DNA from: Guptibacillus hwajinpoensis
GTDB lineage: Bacteria > Bacillota > Bacilli > Bacillales > Bacillaceae_O
NCBI GenBank assembly: GCA_016841765.1
Contig: JAENYN010000012.1
Coordinates: 1 to 64,000, forward strand
DNA: 64,000 nucleotides
Reading direction: 5' to 3'
Shown: in pieces, positions 15,411-24,373 of the stretch
Layout of the letters: each line of letters starts with the position of its first letter
How positions within the stretch are numbered: position 1 is the stretch's first letter
Made by a program: the position numbers and the translations under genes
Notes under the pieces: generated by a model
What the model saw: only the letters and a program-made list of their open reading frames with translations
Told to the model about the DNA's origin: nothing
Database searches by the model: none

Positions 15411-16973
15411 ATGAAAAAAACCAAAGCCAAAATTGACTCGACTACGTTTATTTCTACATTTGCATTGTTGTTAGCCGTTTGTATTCCTCTTATCATGTTC
15501 CCCGAAAAAGGCGCAGAAGTGTTAAGCACCGCCAACTCTTTTGTTACAGATAAATTCGGCCCCCTTTATTTATGGGGAGGATTCGGCGCCCTCTTATTCC
15601 TGACCTGGGTGACCTTCAGCAAATACGGAAACATCACGCTCGGAAAGCCGGATGAAAAACCGCAATTTTCGACGTTCAGTTGGGCCGGCATGATGTTCTG
15701 TGCCGGTATCGGTTCCAGTATCATGTACTGGGGTGCTGTCGAGTGGGCGTACTATTACCAATCCCCGCCATACGCACTTGAAGCGAAGTCCGCCGAAGCG
15801 ATCGAGTGGGCCGCGACGTATGGGATCTTCCACTGGGGCCCGACTGCCTGGGCGATTTACACCTTGCCCGCATTGCCGATTGCCTACTTGTACCATGTGA
15901 AGAAAAAACCGATTTTGAAAATAAGTGAAGCATGCCGGCCGATCCTTGGCAAACTGGTTGATGGACCGCTTGGTAAAACAATCGATATCCTGTTCATGTT
16001 CAGCTTGCTCGGTGGAGCCGGTACAACGCTGGGCTTAGGCACGCCGATGATTTCGGCCGGGATTACGGAAGTGACAGGAATCCAGCGTTCGCTTGTCATG
16101 GATATCGCCGTGTTGCTTATTGTCACGGTCATCTTTTCTGTCAGTGCGTATTCAGGCCTTGAAAAAGGAATTAAAAAGCTGAGTGACGTCAATCTGGTTC
16201 TGTCGTTCGGATTCCTTGCATTCGTATTGGTTGCCGGTCCGACCCTGTTCATCATGAAAATGAGCACCAATGCAACGGGATTATTGCTGGATAACTTTTT
16301 CCGCATGAATTTATGGACAGATCCTGTCCTGAAGTCAGGGTTCCCTGAAGCATGGACCATTTTTTACTGGGCATGGTGGATTGTGTATGCCCCATTCATC
16401 GGTTTGTTTGTCGCCAAAATTTCCAAAGGGCGCACCATCCGCCAGACGATCCTTGGAGCGGTCGGCTGGGGCACGCTCGGTTCAGCGCTTTATTTCATGG
16501 TCCTCGGAAACTACGGAATGTATCTGGAATTGAATGACATCGTACCGGTCACGCAAATTATGGCGGAGCAGGGAACGCCGGAAGCGATCATCGCCATCAT
16601 TGCCGCACTGCCGTTTGGAAAATTGATGGTGACCCTGTTTACGGTAACAGCGATTGTTTTCCTTGCCACTACGTTTGATTCGTCGTCCTATACGCTGGCG
16701 GCGGTTACCCAAAACATGGTGGTCGGTGATCCGTTCCGCTGGAATCGACTTTTCTGGGCGTTTTCACTTGCCGTCCTCCCGATGACATTAATGTTTGTGG
16801 GCGGTCTTCAAGCGTTACAGACTGTATCCATCCTTGTCGCCCTGCCGATTGTTTTTATCATGTTCGGGCTTGGCGCTTCATTTGTGAAACTTGTTCGGCG
16901 TGACAAAGAAATTGTCATGAAGCATAACCTGGCTTATCAACGGGAGGTTATGGGGAAAAAAGAGTCGGCCTAG
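15411..16973 (+). CDS. BCCT-family transporter
   Basis: 520 residues with about twelve membrane helices. The BCCT signature region MMFCAGIGSSIMYWGAVEWA near residue 85 forms the glycine-rich third helix, and the aromatic-rich FYWAWWIVYAPFIGLFVAKIS near residue 320 is the conserved eighth-helix box that forms the trimethylammonium pocket. BCCT carriers import glycine betaine, choline or carnitine. The ATG at 15411 is forced, because the frame is closed by a stop at 15396, yet only weak pairing is seen upstream. The C-terminal tail is short, unlike long osmosensor tails such as that of BetP. Substrate not assigned. Confidence 0.85.
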   Translation: MKKTKAKIDSTTFISTFALLLAVCIPLIMFPEKGAEVLSTANSFVTDKFGPLYLWGGFGALLFLTWVTFSKYGNITLGKPDEKPQFSTFSWAGMMFCAGIGSSIMYWGAVEWAYYYQSPPYALEAKSAEAIEWAATYGIFHWGPTAWAIYTLPALPIAYLYHVKKKPILKISEACRPILGKLVDGPLGKTIDILFMFSLLGGAGTTLGLGTPMISAGITEVTGIQRSLVMDIAVLLIVTVIFSVSAYSGLEKGIKKLSDVNLVLSFGFLAFVLVAGPTLFIMKMSTNATGLLLDNFFRMNLWTDPVLKSGFPEAWTIFYWAWWIVYAPFIGLFVAKISKGRTIRQTILGAVGWGTLGSALYFMVLGNYGMYLELNDIVPVTQIMAEQGTPEAIIAIIAALPFGKLMVTLFTVTAIVFLATTFDSSSYTLAAVTQNMVVGDPFRWNRLFWAFSLAVLPMTLMFVGGLQALQTVSILVALPIVFIMFGLGASFVKLVRRDKEIVMKHNLAYQREVMGKKESA

Positions 16974-17093
16974 TGATTGTTACGGAAGTCTTTATAAAAA
17001 AGCTGCCGGCATCCGTTTCCCGGATCTCCATACGATTAATATCGGGATAAATCGGGAAAATTAGCCGTAACGCTGATCCAAAGGAGGATGGTT

Positions 17094-17336
17094 ATGGCTG
17101 ATTCAAAAAAGCGGCGGCAGGATGAAGAGACCGTCTCTGCCAACGAGGCGATCAATGAAACGTTGAATGATTCCGTAAGGGATATTGACAACGATAAGCC
17201 GAAGACTGAGTCGGAGGCGGCCAACCGTAAGATAGATGAGTATTTTGAAGACGATAAAAGCGCCAATGATAAGACGGCGCCAACTTACCTTTATAACAAT
17301 ACACCGGCAATTGATGTCGATGGTGAAGATGAATAA
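17094..17336 (+). CDS. Small acidic hydrophilic protein
   Basis: 80 residues, strongly charged and acidic, with no hydrophobic segment (ADSKKRRQDEETVSANEAIN, then SEAANRKIDEYFEDDKS). AAGGAGG ends six bases before the ATG at 17094; the ATG at 17088 would overlap it. A terminator follows within two bases of the stop. I recognise no family. Low complexity and charge suggest a disordered cytoplasmic protein; no function can be given. Confidence 0.6.
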   Translation: MADSKKRRQDEETVSANEAINETLNDSVRDIDNDKPKTESEAANRKIDEYFEDDKSANDKTAPTYLYNNTPAIDVDGEDE

Positions 17337-17337
17337 G

Positions 17338-17378
17338 AAATGCGGAAGGTATTCACAACCTTCCGCATTTCTTTTTTT
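17338..17378 (+). terminator. Terminator after the small acidic gene
   Basis: AAATGCGGAAGGT pairs with AACCTTCCGCATTT around a six-base loop, then C and seven T. Confidence 0.88.
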
Positions 17379-17400
17379 GATATACTGAAAGGGAGCACAG

Positions 17401-17428
17401 GCGCACATGGCAGATGGTGCGCTTTTTT
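17401..17428 (+). terminator. Second terminator-like hairpin
   Basis: GCGCAC pairs with GTGCGC around ten bases, followed by six T. The rest of the gap up to ung (17429-17641) shows no gene or clear element. Confidence 0.6.
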
Positions 17429-17641
17429 AGTTTTGCTGGCGGTTGATTTCGCGTTCGTTAGGTGTCAGCTTTGGGGCTTTTGCGGGGGGGACAGTGAAGC
17501 TGCATGGGAAATCCATCAATGAAAAGAGCCTTGAGTGAGTAACGGCAGTTTGCATGTTCAAGCTGATGTTTTTGGAATAGTGAAAAAGGAAAATGGGTAA
17601 CAGAAAGGTTTTAAATAATAAAGAAACAGGATGTGAGCACC

Positions 17642-18319
17642 ATGGAAAATGTATTGCGGAACGACTGGGCCGGTCTTTTACAGGATGAATTTGAGAAACC
17701 ATATTTCAACGAGTTGGGCAGCTTTTTGGAAAAAGAGTATGAAACAGAAACGATTTATCCTGCAAAAGAAAATATATACAATGCGCTCCATCTCACTTCT
17801 TTCAAGGATACGAAGGTAGTCATCCTGGGCCAGGATCCTTATCATGGGCCGAATCAGGCGCACGGCTTGAGTTTTTCGGTGCAGCCGGAGGTGACACCGC
17901 CGCCTTCTGTCAAAAACATTTATAAAGAGCTGCAAAGCGATCTCGGCTGCAAGATTCCGAACAACGGTTACCTGGTGAAGTGGGCCGAACAGGGCGTATT
18001 GTTGCTGAATACGGTTTTGACGGTCCGGGAAGGCAAACCGAATTCCCATAAAGGAAAAGGGTGGGAAACGTTTACCGATGAGGTGATCAAGACACTGAAT
18101 GAACGAGAAAAACCGGTTGTTTTCATGCTCTGGGGGAAGAAGGCGCAGGCAAAAGAAGAGTTCATAACAGCTGAACACCATTACATCATTGAATCTGCCC
18201 ATCCGAGCCCATTTTCTGCGAAACGGGGCTTCTTTGGGAGCAAGCCCTTTTCAAAAGCGAACCAGTTCCTCGAAAATATCGGGAGTGAACCGCTCGACTG
18301 GCAAATTCCCGACATTTAA
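17642..18319 (+). CDS. ung: Uracil-DNA glycosylase
   Basis: 225 residues, the usual length of family 1 UDG. The water-activating loop [18 protein letters not shown] places the catalytic Asp at residue 65, and the leucine loop [21 protein letters not shown] carries the catalytic His. It removes uracil from DNA to start base excision repair. AGGATG nine bases upstream favours the ATG at 17642 over an in-frame GTG at 17633. In B. subtilis ung lies next to ywdI, gerQ and cwlJ; here those genes are 27 kb away, so this block has been rearranged. Confidence 0.93.
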   Translation: MENVLRNDWAGLLQDEFEKPYFNELGSFLEKEYETETIYPAKENIYNALHLTSFKDTKVVILGQDPYHGPNQAHGLSFSVQPEVTPPPSVKNIYKELQSDLGCKIPNNGYLVKWAEQGVLLLNTVLTVREGKPNSHKGKGWETFTDEVIKTLNEREKPVVFMLWGKKAQAKEEFITAEHHYIIESAHPSPFSAKRGFFGSKPFSKANQFLENIGSEPLDWQIPDI

Positions 18320-18332
18320 AAAGCGGTTTTTT

Positions 18333-18356
18333 GGCATCCGTTTCGGATGCCTGTTT
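18333..18356 (+). terminator. Terminator of ung
   Basis: GGCATCCG pairs with CGGATGCC around TTT, followed by TGTTTT. Confidence 0.75.
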
Positions 18357-18608
18357 TAACAACCGAAAAGAGGGGGAAAAGCACGTAGAGTGGGTCCTTT
18401 CGGATGGCGAATTGAAATGGAGTATGCTTTAGTGCCGCAAAGTGAATACAGAGTATGATACGATTGGTTTTGGAGATGCTTTTGAGTTGGACCTCCGGGA
18501 TAGGAAGGTTCCGGCCTGCCCCGAAAAGAAGAGAAAAGAGCTGGGGCAAAAGGATTCATCATGGCAATGGCAAGTATAAGAATCAAAAAGGACAGGAGGA
18601 ATGGAAGA

Positions 18609-19436
18609 ATGTCGTACGAGGGAATTGCAGATACTGTCGAGTTACATAATGGTTCGAAGATGCCGTGGCTCGGCCTTGGCGTGTACAAAGCGGAAGAAGG
18701 CGATGAAGTGTACAATGCGGTATCGGCTGCATTGAAGGCCGGATACAGAAGCATTGATACGGCAGCATTTTACGAAAATGAGGAAGGTGTCGGCCGGGCA
18801 ATCAGGGATTCCGGCATTCCGCGTAAGGAAATTTTCGTTACGACAAAAATTTGGAATGATGACCAGGGCTATGAAAGCACCTTCAGGGCAGCAGAAGCGA
18901 GCCTGGAGCGGCTTGGCCTTGATTATGTGGACCTGCTCTTGATCCATTGGCCGGTCAAAGGGAAGTACAAAGACACATGGCGTGCACTGGAGGCACTTTA
19001 CCGTGAAGGAAGGGCTACCTCAATCGGCGTGAGCAATTTCAATATCAGCCATCTTGAAGATTTGATGAAGGATGCGGAAGTGAAACCGGTCGTGAACCAG
19101 GTCGAACTCCATCCGCGCCTCACTCAAAAAGAGCTGATTGAGTACTGCGACAAGAACGGCATCCGGGTTGAAGCGTGGAGCCCGATTATGCGAGCGAAGC
19201 TTTTTGACAACGATGTGATTCAGGATCTCGCCCGGAAGCACAGCAAAAGCCCGGCCCAAATCATCCTGCGCTGGCACCTGCAAAACGGCGTTGTCATCAT
19301 CCCAAAATCAGTGCGTGAAGAACGCATCCGGGAAAATGCCGATATTTTCGATTTCGCCCTTAACGATGAGGACATGAAACGGATCGACGGCCTCAACCAA
19401 AACGAACGCATCGGCCCCGACCCGGCAACATTCTAA
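18609..19436 (+). CDS. Aldo/keto reductase
   Basis: 275 residues of the AKR5-like TIM barrel. The catalytic tetrad is visible: Asp50, Tyr55, Lys80 and His113 (SIDTAAFYENE, TTKIWND, LLIHWPV). The NADPH site is marked by IPKSVREERIREN near the C-terminus. It reduces aldehydes or ketones such as methylglyoxal. AGGAGG sits nine bases before the ATG at 18609; a 16-codon in-frame extension has no site. Close relatives in B. subtilis are YvgN and YtbE; the natural substrate is unknown. Confidence 0.88.
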   Translation: MSYEGIADTVELHNGSKMPWLGLGVYKAEEGDEVYNAVSAALKAGYRSIDTAAFYENEEGVGRAIRDSGIPRKEIFVTTKIWNDDQGYESTFRAAEASLERLGLDYVDLLLIHWPVKGKYKDTWRALEALYREGRATSIGVSNFNISHLEDLMKDAEVKPVVNQVELHPRLTQKELIEYCDKNGIRVEAWSPIMRAKLFDNDVIQDLARKHSKSPAQIILRWHLQNGVVIIPKSVREERIRENADIFDFALNDEDMKRIDGLNQNERIGPDPATF

Positions 19437-19474
19437 ACCGGCATATTGGGCAGTATGCCGAAAACCACCGATCA

Positions 19475-19501
19475 AATCCCTGCTTTCGCAGGGATTTTTT
19501 G
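19475..19501 (+). terminator. Terminator of the aldo/keto reductase gene
   Basis: AATCCCTGC pairs with GCAGGGATT around TTTC, then a T-run. Confidence 0.85.
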
Positions 19502-19547
19502 GCGTACTTGACCAATAATAGAGAAGGGTTGAAGTTTTGCTTTTTTT

Positions 19548-19584
19548 CATTGCCTGGCAATTGCGAGGCAATTGCCAGGCAATG
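19548..19584. repeat. Palindromic element, copy 1
   Basis: A perfect inverted repeat of two 17-base arms (CATTGCCTGGCAATTGC and its complement) around GAG, in the gap between the reductase gene and gndA. Five further copies of the core TTGCCTGGCAATTGC occur in the window. Confidence 0.85.
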
Positions 19585-19778
19585 AAACGCAATAAAGTGC
19601 AATGAAGCGCACTGAAGACCAGGAAAAGCCACAAAAAATCAGAATTGCCGGTAAAAGGCCGGTTACTTGATTAGGGAAAAGCGGTTGTGTTATTTTCATA
19701 CAGAGATTACGGAGAGAATGTGATTACAGACAGCGGGTGTGCAAGTCGACTCCAGCTGCAGAAAGGGTGTTAGAACGT

Positions 19779-21191
19779 ATGGCTAAACAACAAATCGGTG
19801 TTATCGGCTTGGCAGTAATGGGCAAGAATCTTGCATTGAATATGGAAAGCCGCGGTTACAGTGTATCGGTTTATAACCGTTCCCGCGAAAAGACGGATGA
19901 TTTCCTTGAGAATGAGGCGAAAGGGAAAAACCTCACTGGTACATACAGTATCGAGGAGTTTGTCGAATCGCTTGAAAAACCGCGAAAGATCATGCTGATG
20001 GTAAAGGCGGGCGGCCCGACGGATGCGACGATCGACCAGCTGCTGCCGCATCTTGAAAAGGGAGACATCCTGATCGACGGCGGAAATGCCTTTTTCAAAG
20101 ATACGCAAAAACGCAGTGAAGAGCTTGAGGAAAAAGGCATCCACTTCATCGGCACCGGTGTATCCGGCGGTGAAGAAGGCGCCCTGAAAGGCCCTTCCAT
20201 CATGCCTGGCGGCCCGCAAGAAGCCTACGAGCACGTGAAGGATATTTTTGAAGCCATTTCGGCAAAGGTGAGCGGGGAAGCCTGCACAACATATATCGGC
20301 CCGGATGGTGCAGGCCACTATGTCAAAATGGTCCATAACGGCATCGAATATGGCGACATGCAGCTGATCAGTGAAGCGTACTTCCTGATGAAGCATGTTC
20401 TTGGCCTGGATTCAGAAGAAATGCACCGTGTATTCTCTGAATGGAATGAAGGGGAACTCGACAGCTTCCTTATTGAAATCACGGCCGATATTTTCACGAA
20501 AACAGACGAGGAAACCGGCAAGCCGATGATTGACGTGATCCTTGATACTGCCGGCCAAAAGGGAACCGGCAAGTGGACGAGCCAGAGCGCGCTTGATCTC
20601 GGTGTTCCGCTTCCTGTTATCACCGAGTCCGTTTTTGCCCGTTTTATTTCCGCCCTTAAAGAAGAGCGCGTAAAAGCAAGCAAGGTGCTGAACGGCCCGG
20701 AGGCCACTCCGTTTGAAGGAGATAAGGAAGCTTTCATCGAATCGATCCGCAAAGCGCTGTACATGAGTAAAATTGTTTCATATGCACAGGGATTTGCACA
20801 GATGCGGTCGGCATCAGACGAATACGGCTGGGATCTGAGATACGGAGATATCGCAATGATTTTCCGCGGCGGCTGCATCATTAGGGCCCGCTTCCTGCAG
20901 AACATCAAAGAAGCGTATGACCGTGATCCGCAGCTGACGAATCTGCTGCTCGATCCGTATTTCAAAGACATCGTCGAAAACTATCAGGAAGCGCTCCGCA
21001 ATGTCATTGTGACAGCGGTGCAAAACGGCATTCCGGTTCCCGGTTTCGCAGCGGCGCTTTCCTACTACGACAGTTACCGGACCGAAACGCTCCCTGCCAA
21101 CCTGCTGCAGGCGCAGCGTGATTATTTCGGCGCCCACACGTATCAGCGAATCGACAAAGAAGGCACTTTCCATACAAACTGGATGAAATAA
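19779..21191 (+). CDS. gndA: 6-phosphogluconate dehydrogenase (decarboxylating)
   Basis: 470 residues, normal for the family. The N-terminal Rossmann domain opens with [22 protein letters not shown], and its [12 protein letters not shown] loop fits NADP. Substrate motifs [21 protein letters not shown] and [20 protein letters not shown] supply the Lys and Asn-His residues of catalysis. The ATG at 19779 follows GAAAGGGTG; the 14-codon upstream extension is unlikely. It converts 6-phosphogluconate to ribulose 5-phosphate with NADPH, following zwf, which is encoded 3 kb away on the other strand. Confidence 0.93.
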   Translation: MAKQQIGVIGLAVMGKNLALNMESRGYSVSVYNRSREKTDDFLENEAKGKNLTGTYSIEEFVESLEKPRKIMLMVKAGGPTDATIDQLLPHLEKGDILIDGGNAFFKDTQKRSEELEEKGIHFIGTGVSGGEEGALKGPSIMPGGPQEAYEHVKDIFEAISAKVSGEACTTYIGPDGAGHYVKMVHNGIEYGDMQLISEAYFLMKHVLGLDSEEMHRVFSEWNEGELDSFLIEITADIFTKTDEETGKPMIDVILDTAGQKGTGKWTSQSALDLGVPLPVITESVFARFISALKEERVKASKVLNGPEATPFEGDKEAFIESIRKALYMSKIVSYAQGFAQMRSASDEYGWDLRYGDIAMIFRGGCIIRARFLQNIKEAYDRDPQLTNLLLDPYFKDIVENYQEALRNVIVTAVQNGIPVPGFAAALSYYDSYRTETLPANLLQAQRDYFGAHTYQRIDKEGTFHTNWMK

Positions 21192-21202
21192 GCAACACGG
21201 CA

Positions 21203-21235
21203 AAAGGCACTTCCTTAATGGAGGTGCCTTTTTCG
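21203..21235 (+). terminator. Terminator of gndA
   Basis: AAAGGCACTTCC pairs with GGAGGTGCCTTT (one G-U) around five bases, then a T-run. Confidence 0.85.
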
Positions 21236-21308
21236 TTTGAGGAAGGTTAGCACGACTGCGGTCAGCCGATATCCGGGGTACCTAGTGGCAAATGATCGCC
21301 ATATAAAA

Positions 21309-21349
21309 ACCAGGCACTCCCAATCGGATCGATAGCAGGAGTGCCTGGT
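21309..21349 (-). terminator. Terminator of the 61-residue gene
   Basis: ACCAGGCACTCC and its exact complement flank a 17-base loop; on the minus strand the stem is followed by TTTTTATA. Confidence 0.7.
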
Positions 21350-21362
21350 GCTAAAATAAATG

Positions 21363-21548
21363 TTAACGCTCGTCGTCATCAAATGCCCTGTTAAGCGCAT
21401 CAGCCGTTTTATCAACAGCATTCATCGCAGCGCTTTCGGTCGCTTCCGCCCCAGCCTGGATTGAATCAAACATGGCATCTGCACCATCTTTGACCGTTTT
21501 TGCGGTCCGGGTAACATTCTTTTGGGCCCGATTCCGTTCCTTTGCCAT
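21363..21548 (-). CDS. Small helical hydrophilic protein
   Basis: 61 residues. GGAGG lies eight bases upstream of the ATG at 21548, whereas the ATG at 21554 is too close. The protein is a run of amphipathic helix without Cys, Pro or Trp (MAKERNRAQKNVTRTAKTVK, then DAMFDSIQAGAEATESAAMN). The alanine-rich, charged pattern resembles small LEA- or CsbD-like stress proteins, but no family motif is clear. It has its own terminator. Function unknown. Confidence 0.6.
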   Translation of the reverse strand: MAKERNRAQKNVTRTAKTVKDGADAMFDSIQAGAEATESAAMNAVDKTADALNRAFDDDER

Positions 21549-21844
21549 ATGCATGCACCTCCGTAAGTTTCTTAAGCGTAGAATGCATAATATGGCTGGA
21601 AATTATTCATAAAAGCTGATTGCTGAAAAAATATAGGCGTAGTTCATTGAAAGCTATTCGTAAAATCTGCCGCTCCGCTGAAACCATTCGGGGCTGACAA
21701 ACGCCTAAACGAATTAACTGTTGGGCAATGTACAGGCGAATTCGTCCTGGAATTCGCCTGTAGGTAGTTGTTAAAAGGTTTCCTATTCAGGTTGTTTTTA
21801 ATCTTTTTGCTCCAATTCCGGGCTGCTTCATCCATAATTCTCAG

Positions 21845-23284
21845 TTATTGTCCCAGTACCTGGCTGACGGTAACAAGTTTGAATCCTCTGCCCTTCAATG
21901 CAGGGATTGCCTGGTCGACCGCTTTCGGTGTATTAATACCGCCTATATGCATAAGCACAATATCACCATTGCTTGCCCCGTTTTTAATCCGGGAAACGAT
22001 AACATCCGCTGTCGGCTGTTTCCAATCAATTGTATCAAGTGACCACTGGATACTGTAAGGGTAACCTGCTGCACCCACTGCATCCAAAGCTTTATTATCA
22101 TAAGCGCCAAACGGGAAACGGAAATAAGGACTGGGCCTTTGGCCTGTAACCGCTATAATGGCTTGATCGGCCTGGCGGATATCCTGAATAATTTGTGAGG
22201 TTCCGATTTCTGTGCAATCAGGATGGCTGTATGTGTGATTGGCAATTTCGTGGCCGTCAGCTATGATCCGTCTTGCATAATCAGGAAAATTCTCAGCCCA
22301 CTTTCCAGTTAAAAAGAATGTCGCTTTCACGTTATGCTTCTTTAAGACATCAAGTATCCGGATTCCGGCAATATCTGCTCCAGCATCGAATGTTAGTGCG
22401 ATTTGCTTGCTGGCAGTGCTGCCCTGATAAATCATTTTTGACGGTCCGGCGGGCACTGTATCCTCCACCTTTAGAATTTGGCCTTCGTAAATAATGTTGG
22501 AGGACAACCCGTTCAGTTGCTTAAGTCGATCAACTGTGGTTCCGAAACGTTTCGCAATCGACCAGAGTGTATCGCCCTTTATTACTTTATAAGTTGTATA
22601 CTGGCTTCCCGGCCTAACTTTCAAAACCTGACCGATATAGATTGTATTGGAGGAAAGGCCGTTCCACTGTTTAAGCTGTGCAACCGTTGTCCCGAAGCGG
22701 CGGGAAATCGACCAGAGTGTGTCCCCTTTCACGACTTTATAGGTTTCGAACTGTATTTTAAGCACCTGTCCAACATAAATCGTGTCAGAAGATAATTTAT
22801 TCAGCTGTTTCAACTGTTCTACAGTTGTACCGTATCGTTTTGCGATGGACCATAGGGTATCACCTTGTACCACTTTATACGTAATATACTCACTTGCCGC
22901 CTTGACCTTTAATACTTGTCCCACATATATTGTATTGGAAGTTAAACCGTTCAACTGTTTAAGCTCTGCAACTGGTGTCCCAAAACGCCTGGAAATTGAC
23001 CATAATGTATCACCCGATACAACTTCATATGTCAGATCACCAGCTGCAGCTGTCAAACTTTCTCTTGTGCCTGTAACGGCTGAACCGGCTGCTACGCTTG
23101 CTTCGGCAGTTCCGCCGGGAGCTGCCGGCAAGAGGCATCCAACAGAAAGAATAGCTGACAAAGCCGTCACTGTCAGTGAAAACAGAGCCCGGTCAGGCTT
23201 GCTCCTGAGTATACAAACAGCAATTCCAAAGATGGTAAAGAACAATATAATTGGAATTGCTGTAAAACCTATCACCACAAACAT
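21845..23284 (-). CDS. Membrane-anchored polysaccharide deacetylase with four LysM domains
   Basis: 479 residues from the ATG at 23284, which has GGAGGTG seven bases upstream. Two hydrophobic segments (1-27 and 33-55) anchor the protein; four LysM domains follow (about 85-127, 135-176, 181-223 and 231-273), each with GDTLWSI and IYxGQxLK. A NodB deacetylase domain fills 295-475: TFDAGAD (Asp300), HTYSH (His350, His354), RFPFG (Arg389) and LMHIGG (His446). The usual second Asp of TFDDG is Ala here, as in some peptidoglycan deacetylases. It probably deacetylates peptidoglycan at the cell surface. Confidence 0.85.
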   Translation of the reverse strand: MFVVIGFTAIPIILFFTIFGIAVCILRSKPDRALFSLTVTALSAILSVGCLLPAAPGGTAEASVAAGSAVTGTRESLTAAAGDLTYEVVSGDTLWSISRRFGTPVAELKQLNGLTSNTIYVGQVLKVKAASEYITYKVVQGDTLWSIAKRYGTTVEQLKQLNKLSSDTIYVGQVLKIQFETYKVVKGDTLWSISRRFGTTVAQLKQWNGLSSNTIYIGQVLKVRPGSQYTTYKVIKGDTLWSIAKRFGTTVDRLKQLNGLSSNIIYEGQILKVEDTVPAGPSKMIYQGSTASKQIALTFDAGADIAGIRILDVLKKHNVKATFFLTGKWAENFPDYARRIIADGHEIANHTYSHPDCTEIGTSQIIQDIRQADQAIIAVTGQRPSPYFRFPFGAYDNKALDAVGAAGYPYSIQWSLDTIDWKQPTADVIVSRIKNGASNGDIVLMHIGGINTPKAVDQAIPALKGRGFKLVTVSQVLGQ

Positions 23285-23434
23285 TTTTAACACCTCCATT
23301 TGTAAAATAGTGAGCAAGAAAAACAAAACATTGTCTTGCTGTTTCTCTAAAATAAGGGTGGTGATTGCTGTCATTATTATGCCACTAAAGGACTATAGCC
23401 TTACTGATCATTAAATGGTAATTTATTCGCTTTG

Positions 23435-23463
23435 AAAAAAAAAACCGCCCTTATACCGGGCGG
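23435..23463 (-). terminator. Terminator-like hairpin, minus strand
   Basis: CCGCCC pairs with GGGCGG around seven bases; the adjoining A-run reads as ten T on the minus strand. Confidence 0.65.
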
Positions 23464-23504
23464 AACTTGTTAGGATTAACAGTTCATTTTAAAGTGTTGT
23501 TTTC

Positions 23505-23660
23505 CGTTGCAGGTAATCGCTTTCACCACGGGCATAAGTGATAAGTGCACATCCGCTCCTGAAAGGCGCACATGAATAAACCTCTTCGAATTGACGCCGC
23601 AAGAAGAAAATTGGTTTTTATTTTCGAGGAGTCTCGCACCTTCCGGTCAAATCAACTAGT
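23505..23660 (-). repeat. Divergent copy of the long Bacillus-type dispersed repeat
   Basis: The reverse complement contains GACTCCTCGAAAATAAAAAC and an ATTTTCTT block also found at 38863-38895, and ends in a GAAAGCGAT...CTGCAACGGAAAACAAC block like those at 36000-36040 and 38995-39030. A weaker match to its TCACCACxGGCATAA part occurs at 3135-3155. No gene is visible in the gap 23285-23736. Confidence 0.65.
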
Positions 23661-23695
23661 GAAAAAATCAACATAGCGCTTTAACACAGCCATAT

Positions 23696-23725
23696 AAAAA
23701 AACCGCCCAACATGGACGGTTTTTC
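23696..23725 (-). terminator. Terminator of the zwf-cyclase operon
   Basis: AAAAACCG pairs with CGGTTTTT around a short loop, 12 bases past the cyclase stop codon. T-rich on both strands. Confidence 0.7.
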
Positions 23726-23736
23726 TTTCATATTTT

Positions 23737-24360
23737 TTACAGCGTTTGTCCCCTGTCAAACAACAATACACGGGCTGGTGCTGCATCGATGCCCTGCATT
23801 TTCAGCGGAGCGGCTACCATGAAATATTCACCGGGTTCAATGTCTTTCAAGCGCAGCCCTTCGATGACGATGACGCCATTTTCGAAAAGGGTGCGGTGGG
23901 TAGGATGTTCCGGCTGGCTCCGTTCGATGCCGAGTGCATCCGTTCCGATCACATTGACCCCTTTTTCGGCCATGTAACGGGCGCCGTCTTCAGCCAGAAA
24001 AATGAATTCGAAATTGAATTCCTCATCAAACGAGTTCTTTGTTTTAAAAATGATATTGTCACCTTTCTGGATATCCAATCCTTCCAGATCCTGCTGGCGG
24101 ATTCCGCCTTCTACTTCGGTCAAATCGAACACTTTGCATGGACCGGCCAATTTCTCGATGTCCACCGTTTCGATTGTTTCTCCGCTGTTGATCATATGGA
24201 GCGGTGCATCGACGTGGGTTCCGGTATGGGCATCCAGGCTAATGCGGGTTTCGGTCACATGCCCGTTTGTCTGGGTTTCAAATCTGGGCTGCTTTTCATC
24301 TTTCTTTTTATATACAGGCATGCCTTCAAAAATGGGCGCGGAAATATCATACATTTTCAC
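23737..24360 (-). CDS. Cyclase-family metal hydrolase (kynurenine formamidase-like)
   Basis: 207 residues of the cyclase family that includes kynurenine formamidase KynB. The metal-binding signature DAHTGTHVDAPLHM lies near residue 43, and a second conserved block IGTDALGIERSQPEHPTHR near residue 137 has the active-site residues. The GTG at 24360 lies seven bases after GGAGTG and so is preferred to the ATG at 24354. It starts 13 bases after zwf and is co-transcribed with it. There are no other tryptophan-degradation genes nearby, so the KynB substrate should not be assumed. Confidence 0.8.
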   Translation of the reverse strand: MKMYDISAPIFEGMPVYKKKDEKQPRFETQTNGHVTETRISLDAHTGTHVDAPLHMINSGETIETVDIEKLAGPCKVFDLTEVEGGIRQQDLEGLDIQKGDNIIFKTKNSFDEEFNFEFIFLAEDGARYMAEKGVNVIGTDALGIERSQPEHPTHRTLFENGVIVIEGLRLKDIEPGEYFMVAAPLKMQGIDAAPARVLLFDRGQTL

Positions 24361-24373
24361 CGTGCATCACTCC

